NCBI GenBank assembly: GCA_035575135.1
Contig: DATLYE010000078.1
Location: 1-64,000, forward strand
From: JANWXD01 sp035575135
GTDB taxonomy: Bacteria > Acidobacteriota > Terriglobia > Bryobacterales > Bryobacteraceae
Reading direction: 5' to 3'
Length of the DNA: 64,000 nucleotides
A program made the translations under genes and the position numbers. The notes beneath the pieces were generated by a model that saw only the letters and a list, made by a program, of their open reading frames with translations, made no database searches and had not been told where the DNA came from. This document shows, in pieces, positions 51,856 through 60,308 of the stretch (position 1 is its first letter; each line of letters starts with the position of its first letter).

Positions 51856-52734
51856 ATGGAGATGACCCGGCGAGAGTGCCTCTTGGCCGGCGGTGCTCTG
51901 GCGGCCGCCACGGCTGTCGCCACGTCCCGTCCGAGTCTCTGCCTGTTCTCCAAGCACCTGCCGGAGCTTGGGTGGAAGGACCTGGGCCGGGTGGTCCGGG
52001 AGATCGGCTTTGACGGCGTGGACCTGACGGTGCGTCCGAAGGGGCACGTCCTGCCCGAGCGGGCTGCGGAGGATTTGCCTCGGGCCGTCACCGCCATCCG
52101 CGCCGAAGGGGTGGAGGTGCCGATGATCACCACTGCGCTGACCTCGGCTGCGGATCCTGCTGCCCGTCCGATCCTGGCCGCCGCCGGGAGGTTGAAGATT
52201 CCCTATTTCAAACCCGGCTACTGGACGTATCGCGAGGAAGACAGCATCGAAACCCGACTCGCCGAAGTACGGCGGGCGGCGGAAGAACTGGCGGCGCTTG
52301 GCCGGGAGTACGGCGTTGTCATGGGCTTCCACAACCACTCGGGCCACTACGTCGGCCATACCCTGTGGGAGATCCGGGAGATTCTGGCCGGCTGCGATCC
52401 CCGCTGGGCGGGTTACTACTTCGACCCGTGCCATGCGGTGGCCGAAGGAGGCGCGGCCGGCTGGCTGATCGCCTTACGCCTGGCCTTGCCGCGTCTGAAG
52501 ATGGTCGCGGTCAAGGATTTTTACTGGGAAAAACGGGACGGTCGCTGGCGGATGCGAATGTGCCCGCTCGGCGAAGGGATGGTGGACTGGCCGCGATTCT
52601 TCGGCATGCTTGCGGCGGCTCGTTACTCCGGACCGATCTCGCTTCACGTAGAATACGACCCGCCGGATGAGCGAGCGGCCATTGCCCGGGATTTCGAATT
52701 TCTGCGCCGGCAGATTCGCCTGGCTTACGCGTGA
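51856..52734 (+). CDS. Tat-exported sugar phosphate isomerase/epimerase-like protein
   Basis: A 292-aa TIM-barrel of the xylose-isomerase-like (AP-endonuclease 2) family, with a twin-arginine start (TRRECLLAGGALAAATAVA). Barrel marks are EIGFDGVDLTVRPKGHVLPE, GVVMGFHNHSGHYVG with a metal-binding His, YYFDPCHAVAEGG and LKMVAVKDFYWEK. Such enzymes interconvert keto/aldo sugars or inosose. With the Gfo/Idh/MocA protein directly upstream it suggests oxidation-isomerisation of a sugar outside the cytoplasm. Its stop overlaps the convergent Cys-rich gene by 10 nt. Confidence 0.83.
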   Translation: MEMTRRECLLAGGALAAATAVATSRPSLCLFSKHLPELGWKDLGRVVREIGFDGVDLTVRPKGHVLPERAAEDLPRAVTAIRAEGVEVPMITTALTSAADPAARPILAAAGRLKIPYFKPGYWTYREEDSIETRLAEVRRAAEELAALGREYGVVMGFHNHSGHYVGHTLWEIREILAGCDPRWAGYYFDPCHAVAEGGAAGWLIALRLALPRLKMVAVKDFYWEKRDGRWRMRMCPLGEGMVDWPRFFGMLAAARYSGPISLHVEYDPPDERAAIARDFEFLRRQIRLAYA

Positions 52735-52955
52735 TGATCCGAGGCCGCCAGCGGCTCCTCACAGCGGCAGCAGTCGCTGCAGCGCCGGCATTTTTCGCAC
52801 AGGTGGTTGTCACAGGCGTCCTTGGTACACCATGCGCAGATTTGCGTCGCAGCCTCACCGCAGATGCTGCATGCGAATGAGTGGCTTGCCGGCGCCGCCG
52901 GCGCTGTCTGGGACTTTACTTCCGCGGGGGCGTGCGGAGCAGCATCGTCCGGCAT
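52725..52955 (-). CDS. Small Cys-rich zinc-binding-like protein, 76 aa
   Basis: A 76-aa cytosolic protein. A Pro/Ala-rich first third is followed by a dense Cys pattern: CSICG, CAWC, CDNHLCEKC, and CRRCSDCCRCE. This would hold two or more zinc ions (a B-box/treble-clef-like arrangement). I do not recognise the family. The ATG at 52955 lies within the last 40 nt of the upstream gene on the same strand, so translation is coupled. It is third in a fecR-like operon. Confidence 0.62.
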   Translation of the reverse strand: MPDDAAPHAPAEVKSQTAPAAPASHSFACSICGEAATQICAWCTKDACDNHLCEKCRRCSDCCRCEEPLAASDHHA

Positions 52956-53476
52956 CGCTGCGCCTCCTCGTGCATGATCTTGAGCTCCGCTTCCTTGGCC
53001 GAGGCGAGCTGAACCAGATAGCTGCGCAGCTTTTCGCGCCGTGGAGCGGTCTCTGAGTAAGCTCCCTTCAGCAGATCGGCCAGGGCGGGGTTCTGGTACT
53101 TGCGCACTCCCTCGCTGAGAGACTCGAGCATGGCCTCGACCGCCATGGAACGCAGGTAGACCTCGAGGGCGAGGGTGAGCCGCTCGGGCTCGGCAGCCAG
53201 CCGCTCGAGCGAGTCTGTCAGAAACCCGAGTTCTTCCGCCAGCGAGCGGAGCTGAGCCTGGTAGGCGGCGGGGGCGCCTTTCGCGACCCAATCTTCGGGC
53301 TTGACGCCGGAAAGAAGGGGTCTGAGCCGCGCAAGTCCCTCCCGGAGAGCTTGAAGGTTATCGCGAACCTCCCATTCAGGCGGAAGCGAGGGGGACTGTG
53401 CCCGCGCCAAAGGCGGCCCCGCCATAAGGGCCAGGGCGCCGATCCAAGTCGCGACTCTTTTGGAGAGCGAAGTCAC
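52916..53476 (-). CDS. Exported helical protein, unknown function, 186 aa
   Basis: A 186-aa exported protein starting with GTG at 53476. The signal peptide (RVATWIGALALMAGPPLARAQ) is followed by a nearly all-helical body: VRDNLQALREGLARLRPLL, AYQAQLRSLAEELGFLTDSLERLA and SYLVQLASAKEAELKIMHEEAQRC. No known domain is recognised. Its end overlaps the Cys-rich protein gene by 40 nt and it lies 34 nt downstream of the FecR-like gene, so the three form one operon. It may be a periplasmic partner of the FecR-like protein. Confidence 0.65.
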   Translation of the reverse strand: MTSLSKRVATWIGALALMAGPPLARAQSPSLPPEWEVRDNLQALREGLARLRPLLSGVKPEDWVAKGAPAAYQAQLRSLAEELGFLTDSLERLAAEPERLTLALEVYLRSMAVEAMLESLSEGVRKYQNPALADLLKGAYSETAPRREKLRSYLVQLASAKEAELKIMHEEAQRCRTMLLRTPPRK

Positions 53477-53510
53477 GCTTCCAGTGTCGCACGAGGGCAG
53501 GGAGCGCCGA

Positions 53511-54326
53511 CTAGCCTCCGGGAGGCGGTGGAGGAGGCGCCGTGCCACCGCCATCGCCAGGAAGCGGCGGGGGCGGAGGAGGCACAGGGGCTGGATCACC
53601 AGGCAGGGGTACCCCCGGCGGAGCGCCCCCGCCCGGGACGGTGGCGCCCGGGACTCGGCCGCTACGGTGAACGAGGGTGTACAGGGCGTCGCTCAGGGCG
53701 CGAAAGGCCGCATTCAACACCGAGTTCTTGTCGATGCGGGAGCGCGCCAGCGGTTGATCGCGGAACACACGCAGCCATTCGCCCGCCTGCAACACTCTCG
53801 GCTTACCCGGATGGCGGGCGTGTTGCACTTCCACCTCTCCCTCATCCACTACGATCAGCGTGGTCTCGTCGGTGTCTTCGACTTCGACGTGGAAGACGGT
53901 GCCGCGCACGGAAATTACGGCGGTGGGCGTGCGGATGCGGTTGAAGTTCGGCTGGCCGCCCCACTTCTGGATCTGCACCTTGACCCGGCCGAGCAGTACG
54001 TCAAGCAGATCCCTCCAGTTGCCAGGCGTTTTCCGGAAAACGACGTGAGAGTTCGGGTAGACCTCGAACGTGCTGCCGTCGGAGACCTCCAGAACAGCAA
54101 AACCATCCGGCCCGGTCAGAATGGTTTGCTGGAGTTGGACGTGGTCGCCGACGTTGAGTGCCCAGGGGTAGCCGTCTCGGAGGACCGAGACTTGACCGGT
54201 CAGGGCCACCACCTTTGCGGCTCCAGGGGAAGAGGTGAGCCACTTGCTGACCTGGGCGGAACACACCATCACCGTCGCTGCCGCCAGCAGCGCCGTGTAC
54301 GGCGTGCGCCGTCTGCCTTGCGACAT
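53511..54326 (-). CDS. FecR-domain exported protein with Pro/Gly tail
   Basis: A 271-aa exported protein. The signal peptide (TALLAAATVMVCSAQ) leads to a FecR beta domain: GQVSVLRDGYPWALNVGDHVQLQQTILTGPDG, then FEVYPNSHVVFRK and TPTAVISVRGTVFHVEVEDTDETTLIVVDEGEVEV. The last 45 or so residues are almost only Pro and Gly. FecR domains of this stand-alone kind occur in acidobacterial and planctomycete secreted proteins. No sigma or anti-sigma gene is adjacent, so a transport-signalling role is not supported. First gene of a minus-strand trio; divergent from the BNR gene. Confidence 0.8.
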   Translation of the reverse strand: MSQGRRRTPYTALLAAATVMVCSAQVSKWLTSSPGAAKVVALTGQVSVLRDGYPWALNVGDHVQLQQTILTGPDGFAVLEVSDGSTFEVYPNSHVVFRKTPGNWRDLLDVLLGRVKVQIQKWGGQPNFNRIRTPTAVISVRGTVFHVEVEDTDETTLIVVDEGEVEVQHARHPGKPRVLQAGEWLRVFRDQPLARSRIDKNSVLNAAFRALSDALYTLVHRSGRVPGATVPGGGAPPGVPLPGDPAPVPPPPPPLPGDGGGTAPPPPPPGG

Positions 54327-54493
54327 CTCACCCTTCCTGCCGCCCGAGTCGGTTGCTCCGGCGGCGGGGCCCTGTTCTAACGCCCAATCGTCCTTGCATG
54401 TGGGAGACCTTAGTTACTCTACGATAAAAGTCCCGCGAATTCAAGAAATTCTCAGCGAGCGGCGATAGAGAGAGGGTACAATGGTCTCAACAG

Positions 54494-56380
54494 ATGTGTC
54501 GAAATGCCCCAGCCCTGCCCCCGCTTGGTCGGGTGAGGGCCTTGGCTCCGTGGCTTGGGGCCTTGACAGTTTGCGTTGCCTGGTCTCAACAAGGGCCGCC
54601 CGAGACTGTGATCCGTCCGGACTGGCAGCGGATCGGGGGCCTGGCGGTTGAGGCGGGTCTGGGCTCCCCCGCCGGAGGACCTGTCGAAAGGGTCTGGTTT
54701 ACCGAAAACGGGACCGTCGTCATTCGTACCGCCTCCGGGAGGTATTTCTCGACCGCCAACTTTGGTAAGTGGGCACCGCTTGACCGGTTCGAGGAACCAC
54801 CCCCGGACGCCTCGCCCATCAAGTTTTCCCCCCGCGACCCCACGCGGTTGTATGCCGCCGGAGCAGACGTTTACCGATCCGATGACGGCGGGCGGCACTG
54901 GACCAACCTGACCCGGTTGCGCCGCCGCTCAATATTGGGTGCGGAGGTGCGGGATTTGGCGGTATCGCCGGAAAACCCGGATCAGCTCATCGCAGTCAAC
55001 GACTATGGAGTTTGGATGTCTTTGGACGGAGGGCTGTCATGGGTGGGACTGAACCAGTCCTTGCCCAATCTTCCGGCCAAGAGGCTCTTGGCGCCACCGG
55101 AGGGCATGCGCGGCGCGCGGGTGTGGCTGGAGCCGGGGGGAGCGGCGGAGTGGTTTCCGGGAGAGAAGGAGGTCTGGAACCCGGCGCCGGTGCCCGAGGA
55201 ATTCGCCGCTGAGCGCGCGGTGCTGGAAGCTGCCGAGCGGCAGTTGGGCGTGGAAATCTCCGCGATCGGTTTGGGACGCGAGCACTATTACGCAGGAGCC
55301 CGCGATGGCCGGATCTGGGTGTCGCTGGACCGCGGCGGTAGCTGGCGCCTGGTGCGACTGGCCGGGCCTGGGGCTGTCCGCGCCATTGCGGTGTCCGCTG
55401 TTTCCGAGGTGGCTGCCGCGGGATTGGATGCCGACCAGGGTGGTTCCCGCGTATTGCTCACCGTGAACGGAGGGATTTCCTGGCAGGACATCACCGGGGA
55501 TCTTCCAGCCGGGAGAGTGAGCGGGCTGGCTATTGACCGGGAAAGCGGTGCGGTCTACGCGGCCACCGACGCCGGCGTCTTTCTGGCGTTTGCCGGCGTG
55601 CTTGGAGCCCTCCCTCCCAGCGGCTGGATGCCTCTGACTGCGAATCTGCCTGCGGCCCGGGCTCTGGATGTGCGCCTCGACGCCTCGGGCAATCAGGTCT
55701 ACATCGTGCTCGAAGGTTACGGGGTGTATTATGCGCCCGCGCCGCACCGATTCCGCGACGTCCGTGTGGTCAGCGTCGCAGATTACCGCGAACGGCCGGC
55801 GGCGCCCGGAGCGTTACTCAGCGTTCTGGGAGCGCGGCTCCTTCGGGCTCGCGCCGGAGTGCTGAACGTTCCGGTTCTGTATGCGACCGACACGGAGTCG
55901 CACATCCAGATTCCCTTCGGCGTATCGGGCGAGGCGACGTTGCTCGACCTGGAGAGCCCTTCGCGCCGTTTGACGATTCCGGTGCCGCTCGAGCCGGCGG
56001 CGCCTGCGATCTTCGTGGACCCGTCGGGCACTCCCCTGCTGCTCGACGGCGCCAGCGGGACACTGCTTGACGCATCCACGCCGGCCCGGTCGGGGGGGCG
56101 CGTACAAGTCTTGGCCACAGGGTTGGGCAAGGTGGTGCCCGACTGGGAAGCGGGTGTGGCCGCGCCCTCGGACGCGCCGCCTCGGGTGGCTGCGACCGTG
56201 CGAGCGTTCCTCGACCGCCAGCCCGTGGAGGTCCTCCGGGCCGTTCTGGCGCCAGGCTACACGGGTTTTTACATGGTCGAGATCCAGCTACCTGCGATTA
56301 CGGCCTACGGGCCGGCGGAGCTGTATCTCGAGGTGGGCGGCAAGGAAAGCAACCGGGTGCGGATTTACCTGGAGCCCTGA
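54494..56380 (+). CDS. Exported BNR-propeller protein with Solibacter-type C-terminal domain
   Basis: A 628-aa exported protein. After the signal segment (LAPWLGALTVCVAWSQQ) there are BNR/sortilin-like repeats: SDDGGRHW, SLDGGLSW, SLDRGGSW and TVNGGISW, spread over about 130-350, forming a propeller. The C-terminal 220 or so residues match the pattern of the Solibacter C-terminal domain (TIGR03437): GALLSVLGARLL, IQIPFGVSG, VQVLATGLGKVVPDWEAG, APGYTGFYMVEIQLP and ELYLEVGGKESNRV. The domain is known from many surface proteins of this lineage. A TACAAT box at 54477-54482 is 11 nt before the ATG. It is likely cell-surface or periplasmic. Confidence 0.82.
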   Translation: MCRNAPALPPLGRVRALAPWLGALTVCVAWSQQGPPETVIRPDWQRIGGLAVEAGLGSPAGGPVERVWFTENGTVVIRTASGRYFSTANFGKWAPLDRFEEPPPDASPIKFSPRDPTRLYAAGADVYRSDDGGRHWTNLTRLRRRSILGAEVRDLAVSPENPDQLIAVNDYGVWMSLDGGLSWVGLNQSLPNLPAKRLLAPPEGMRGARVWLEPGGAAEWFPGEKEVWNPAPVPEEFAAERAVLEAAERQLGVEISAIGLGREHYYAGARDGRIWVSLDRGGSWRLVRLAGPGAVRAIAVSAVSEVAAAGLDADQGGSRVLLTVNGGISWQDITGDLPAGRVSGLAIDRESGAVYAATDAGVFLAFAGVLGALPPSGWMPLTANLPAARALDVRLDASGNQVYIVLEGYGVYYAPAPHRFRDVRVVSVADYRERPAAPGALLSVLGARLLRARAGVLNVPVLYATDTESHIQIPFGVSGEATLLDLESPSRRLTIPVPLEPAAPAIFVDPSGTPLLLDGASGTLLDASTPARSGGRVQVLATGLGKVVPDWEAGVAAPSDAPPRVAATVRAFLDRQPVEVLRAVLAPGYTGFYMVEIQLPAITAYGPAELYLEVGGKESNRVRIYLEP

Positions 56381-56431
56381 GCCGCAGCGGGCGCCTTTGC
56401 GGTACACTGCTATGGTTTCAGGGATTGATCT

Positions 56432-56977
56432 ATGCGCAGACTCAGCCACATCGGGTTAGGGATTGTTGCCGCGTCGCTTCTGCTGGGGCAGGCTCTGAAA
56501 GAAGAGCCGGAGAAGCTTGCTCCCTATTATCCGACGCCGGAAACCATCGTCGAGCGGATGCTGCAGCTCGGCGAACTCAAGGCAGGGGAAAAAATGTTCG
56601 ATCTGGGCAGCGGTGACGGGCGCATCGTGATCATGGCCGCCCAGCGGTTCCACGCCGATGCGACGGGCATCGAGCTCGATGCAGAACTGGTGCGCCAGAG
56701 CACGGAAAAGATCCAGAGTCTGCGCTTGCAGAAGACCGCCCGCATCATCCACGGCGACATCCTCAAGCAAGACATCAGCTCGGCGGATCTGGTCACGGTG
56801 TATCTGCTCCCCTCTTCCAACGAAAAGATCCGCCCGATGCTGGAGAAACAGCTGAAGAAAGGGGCGCGCGTGGTGGCGCATGATTTCGAAATCCCGGGGT
56901 GGACTCCGGAAAAGGTGGAGCACATCGAAGACGACGGCGAGGGGCGGAGCCACACCCTCTATCTGTACAGGCGATAG
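56432..56977 (+). CDS. SAM-dependent methyltransferase with N-terminal signal/anchor
   Basis: A 181-aa class I methyltransferase. The N-terminus (LSHIGLGIVAASLLLGQAL) looks like a signal peptide or membrane anchor. The SAM-binding motif I is in GEKMFDLGSGDGRIVIMAAQRFHADATGIELD, then KTARIIHGDILKQDISSADLVTVYLLP carries motifs II-III. The DILKQDISSADLV segment and the DLGSGDGR motif are close to a family of small lysine-methyltransferase-like proteins. If cleaved, it would be placed where SAM is not expected, so an anchor facing the cytoplasm is more plausible. It is flanked by unrelated genes. Confidence 0.78.
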   Translation: MRRLSHIGLGIVAASLLLGQALKEEPEKLAPYYPTPETIVERMLQLGELKAGEKMFDLGSGDGRIVIMAAQRFHADATGIELDAELVRQSTEKIQSLRLQKTARIIHGDILKQDISSADLVTVYLLPSSNEKIRPMLEKQLKKGARVVAHDFEIPGWTPEKVEHIEDDGEGRSHTLYLYRR

Positions 56978-57025
56978 ACGGGGTGCCGGAGGGAGCTGTC
57001 CGGCGCGCGTCGGGGCGGGCGGCGG

Positions 57026-58180
57026 ATGAACGAAGGCGAAGGTTTGAAACGGCTCCCCGGAGAGGCGCACGCAGCAATTTGGCTCGCCGTGCTGGCCTGG
57101 GTCCGCCTGGCATGCGGGCTGGCCATTGCGGCGCTGGCCGACTTTGTCTCCCCGGCCGGCCGCGCGCTCGCGATCGCGTTTGTCGCTTACGGGTTGCTTA
57201 TCCTGTCGAGCCGGAGGCTGCGCCGGGCGATCTTCTCCTGCCTATTTGCCGACACGTTGTGGTTTCTCGGGCTTGCGCACCAGGCCAGCGGAACCGGATG
57301 GGTGGCCGCCGTGTTGGTAGTGTATCTGATGACCTCTGCAGTGGCTCTGCACCGGTGGCGCGAGATCTGCTTGGTCAGCAGCGTCTGCGCCGTGTTCCTG
57401 ATGGCGCGGCATTGGCAGGCGCCGTGGGAAAGCTGGCCCGCGGATCTGGGGTTGCCTGTGCTGGGGGTGGTCGCGGGACTGCGCAAGCGGCAACTGGAGC
57501 AGCGGCTGGCGGCTTGCAACGCACACGCAGCCCGGCTGGGCCGCGAGGCAGAAGAGGCGCGACTCGCGGAACGTCAGCGCATCGCGGCGGATTTCCACGA
57601 CGGGCCGCTGCAGGAGTTCATCGGTCTGGTGCTTCGCCTGGAAGTCGCCAAGAAACTTCTCGAGCGCGACCCCGCGGCGGCCGCTCGGGAGCTGGCGGAA
57701 GTGCACCGGCTGGCGCAGGGCCAGGTGCACGACTTGCGCGCCTTCCTGCGAGGAATCCGTCCTCTGGAGGTCGAGCGGACGGGGCTGGTCGCGGCCCTGG
57801 AGCAGACTGTTCAGGATTTTCAAAAGAACAGCCCGATTGCGGTGTCCTTCAGCCACGGCGGAAAGGCCGATGGCATGTCGCCGGAACGATCGCGTGAGCT
57901 GGTACAGATCCTCCGCGAGGCGCTGCACAACGTGCAGAAGCACTCGCAGGCCACACGCGCCGCTGTGGCCCTGGTGCAAAGCCGGAACTGGCTGGAACTG
58001 TCGGTCGAGGACAACGGAACGGGCCTGGACTTCAGCGGGGCGTTCGAACTGGAGGAACTGGAAGCGTTGGGGCGGGGGCCCAAGAGCATCATGCGGCGGG
58101 TGCGGGCCTTGGGAGGGAGCCTGACGGTCGACTCCCGGCCGGGCCGCGGGACGCGCCTGCAGCTCCGTGTGCCCGCATGA
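57026..58180 (+). CDS. Membrane sensor histidine kinase, NarX/DesK type
   Basis: A 384-aa sensor kinase. Residues about 15-155 contain five or six hydrophobic segments. The HisKA_3 dimerisation domain carries the phosphorylated His191 in RQRIAADFHDGPLQEFIGLVLRLE. The HATPase_c domain has the N box ILREALHNVQKHSQAT, the G1 box SVEDNGTGLDF and the G2-like GRGTRLQLRV end. No periplasmic sensor domain is evident, so it may sense within the membrane. No response regulator gene is adjacent. Its stop overlaps the next gene (ATGA), which ties it to the lipoprotein-bshA-PHP chain. Confidence 0.88.
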   Translation: MNEGEGLKRLPGEAHAAIWLAVLAWVRLACGLAIAALADFVSPAGRALAIAFVAYGLLILSSRRLRRAIFSCLFADTLWFLGLAHQASGTGWVAAVLVVYLMTSAVALHRWREICLVSSVCAVFLMARHWQAPWESWPADLGLPVLGVVAGLRKRQLEQRLAACNAHAARLGREAEEARLAERQRIAADFHDGPLQEFIGLVLRLEVAKKLLERDPAAAARELAEVHRLAQGQVHDLRAFLRGIRPLEVERTGLVAALEQTVQDFQKNSPIAVSFSHGGKADGMSPERSRELVQILREALHNVQKHSQATRAAVALVQSRNWLELSVEDNGTGLDFSGAFELEELEALGRGPKSIMRRVRALGGSLTVDSRPGRGTRLQLRVPA

Positions 58181-59193
58181 GGATTTTTCGCGTCGCCGCC
58201 GCGGTGCTCGCGGTGGTGCTCTCGGGCTGCGGCGGCTACGAGGATTTCGTGCTGCCCGCACCGGGCGGCCCGGAGACGGCGAGCGGCTTTCGGTGGGTCG
58301 AGTATCCCACGCCGGTGATGCCTCGCGGCGCGCCCGGCGAGTGGGACTCGGTGGATGCCCTCAATCCGTCCGTGCTTCGCTTCGGCGGCCGTTACTACAA
58401 CTTTTACTCCGGTTTCGATGGCCGGACATGGCGCACCGGCGTGGCCGTTTCCCTCGATGGGCGGGTGTGGGAAAAGCAGGGACCGGTCCTGGAGCCGGAC
58501 GCGCGCACCTGGGAGGGCGGCTATATTGCAGCCAACGGATCCGCTCTGCGACTGGGAGGCGAGTTCTACTATTGGTATCAGGCCGGAGACCCGCCCCAGA
58601 TCGGCCTGGCGCGCTCGGCGGACGGGCGGCGGTGGCGCAAGTATCCGGAGCCGGTGCTGCGGCACGGCCCGCGCGGGAGCTGGGATGAGCGCGGCGTGGC
58701 GGATCCGTACGTGATCCGCACCGGGGGAGTGTTGTACATGTACTTTCTGGGCCAGGACCGCGCGCGGCGGCAACGGTTGGGCGTGGCCCGCTCGGCCGAC
58801 GGTGTTCACTGGCGCAAACTGCGTGCCAATCCCATCCTGGAGTTGGGCGAGCCGGGAACTTTTGACGAAAACGGCTTGGGCGAGCCCGCCGTCTGGGCCT
58901 CGCATGGAAGCTACTGGATGCTGTACACGGGTCGGGATCGCGCCGAACACCGCCGCATCGGCCTGGCGCGCTCGCGGGACGGAGTTCGGTGGGTGCGCGC
59001 CTCCAGCGGCCCGCTGGCAGAGGGATCCAGGCCGTGGAATGCGGCCGTGGTTTGCGATCCGACGGTACTTCAGGAGGGCGGTCGCCTGCGAGTCTGGTTC
59101 GGTGGCGGCGACCGGCCGCGGCCCGATGAACGGCTCAACGGCCAGATCGGTGAGGCGGAACTGGAGCCGCTCGGTGCTACGCTGTCCAAGTGA
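58177..59193 (+). CDS. GH43/GH32-like propeller lipoprotein
   Basis: A 338-aa exported lipoprotein: AAAVLAVVLSGCGGYEDF holds a clear lipobox (LSGC). The rest is a propeller with repeated units such as GEWDSVDALNPSVLRFGGRYYNFYSGFDGRTW, IGLARSADGRRWRKYPEPVL and GVARSADGVHWRKLRANPI. These are like glycosidase-type five-bladed folds (GH43/GH32/GH130-like). Asp/Glu candidates for catalysis are DERGVADPYVI and DENGLGEPAVW. Activity is unproven; it could be a sugar-binding scaffold. It overlaps the kinase upstream and bshA downstream by 4 nt each. Confidence 0.78.
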   Translation: MRIFRVAAAVLAVVLSGCGGYEDFVLPAPGGPETASGFRWVEYPTPVMPRGAPGEWDSVDALNPSVLRFGGRYYNFYSGFDGRTWRTGVAVSLDGRVWEKQGPVLEPDARTWEGGYIAANGSALRLGGEFYYWYQAGDPPQIGLARSADGRRWRKYPEPVLRHGPRGSWDERGVADPYVIRTGGVLYMYFLGQDRARRQRLGVARSADGVHWRKLRANPILELGEPGTFDENGLGEPAVWASHGSYWMLYTGRDRAEHRRIGLARSRDGVRWVRASSGPLAEGSRPWNAAVVCDPTVLQEGGRLRVWFGGGDRPRPDERLNGQIGEAELEPLGATLSK

Positions 59194-60308
59194 GAATCGG
59201 AATTACCTGCTATCCGACCTACGGCGGCAGCGGGATTGTGGCGACGGAACTGGGCCTGGCGCTGGCCGGCCGCGGCCACGAGGTGCATTTCATCTCCTAT
59301 GCCAACCCCATCCGGCTGGGTCCCGACACGCCGCGGGTTCACTATCACGAAGTCGAAGTTTCCAGCTATCCGTTGTTTCAGTTCCCGCCCTATTGTCTGG
59401 CGCTGGCCTCGCGGATGGCTGAAGTCGCCGAGCAGTACGAGCTGGACATCCTGCACGTGCATTATGCGATTCCGCACTCCATTGCCGCCATGCTGGCTCG
59501 CGACATGCTCGCGCGCCGCAGGAGGCTGCCGTTCATCACCACCTTGCACGGGACGGACATCACGCTGGTCGGCGCGGACCGGTCCTATTTTCCCATCACG
59601 AAATTCTCGATCGAGCAGTCCGACGGCGTCACGGCGATCAGCGAGTATCTGCGGGCGCGCACCGTAGAGGTCTTCGGCATTGACAGCGAGATCCGCGTGA
59701 TCCGGAATTTCGTGGACTGCGACCTCTACCGGCCGCAGCCCAGGCACGAACGGCGGTGGGGCGCACCGGGAGAGGGAATTCTGATTCACATTTCAAACTT
59801 CCGTCCCGTCAAGCGCGTGCTCGACTGCGTCCGCATCCTTTCGGAGGTGCGGCGGCGGGTGGGAGCACACCTGCTCATGGTGGGGGATGGGCCGGAACGG
59901 GGTCCGGCCGAGCGTCTGGCGCGCGAGCTGGGCCTGGAACGGCACGTCACGTTTCTGGGCAAGCAAAGCCACGTGGAACGACTCATCCCGCAGGCGGATG
60001 TGCTGCTGTTGCCGAGCGAACTGGAGGCCTTCGGGCTGGCCGCCCTCGAGGCCATGGCTTGCGGGGTGCCTCCGGTGGCGACGCGTGTGGGAGGCGTTCC
60101 GGAGTTGATCGCCCACGGGGAGGACGGTTTTCTGGAGGCGCCGGGAGACATTGCCGCACAAGCCGCCCGGGTGGTGGAGCTGCTGACTGATCCGGCGCTG
60201 TACGAACGCATGTCGAAGGCGGCGCGGCGGAAGGCGACGGAACACTACTCGAGCGCCCAGATCATTCCTTTGTACGAACGCTACTACGAAGAGGTGCTCT
60301 CCCGATGA
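59190..60308 (+). CDS. bshA: N-acetyl-alpha-D-glucosaminyl L-malate synthase BshA
   Basis: A 372-aa GT4 enzyme for the first step of bacillithiol synthesis: UDP-GlcNAc plus L-malate gives GlcNAc-malate. The BshA-type N-terminus reads IGITCYPTYGGSGIVATELG. FITTLHGTDITLVGADRSYFPITKF and the HISNFRPVKRVLDCVRIL segment with the GT4 Glu motif (SELEAFGLAALEAMACGVPPV) are highly typical. It starts with GTG at 59190, overlapping the lipoprotein stop by 4 nt, and overlaps the PHP hydrolase gene by 4 nt. The deacetylase BshB and ligase BshC are not in the window. Bacillithiol occurs in some acidobacteria. Confidence 0.92.
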   Translation: MRIGITCYPTYGGSGIVATELGLALAGRGHEVHFISYANPIRLGPDTPRVHYHEVEVSSYPLFQFPPYCLALASRMAEVAEQYELDILHVHYAIPHSIAAMLARDMLARRRRLPFITTLHGTDITLVGADRSYFPITKFSIEQSDGVTAISEYLRARTVEVFGIDSEIRVIRNFVDCDLYRPQPRHERRWGAPGEGILIHISNFRPVKRVLDCVRILSEVRRRVGAHLLMVGDGPERGPAERLARELGLERHVTFLGKQSHVERLIPQADVLLLPSELEAFGLAALEAMACGVPPVATRVGGVPELIAHGEDGFLEAPGDIAAQAARVVELLTDPALYERMSKAARRKATEHYSSAQIIPLYERYYEEVLSR

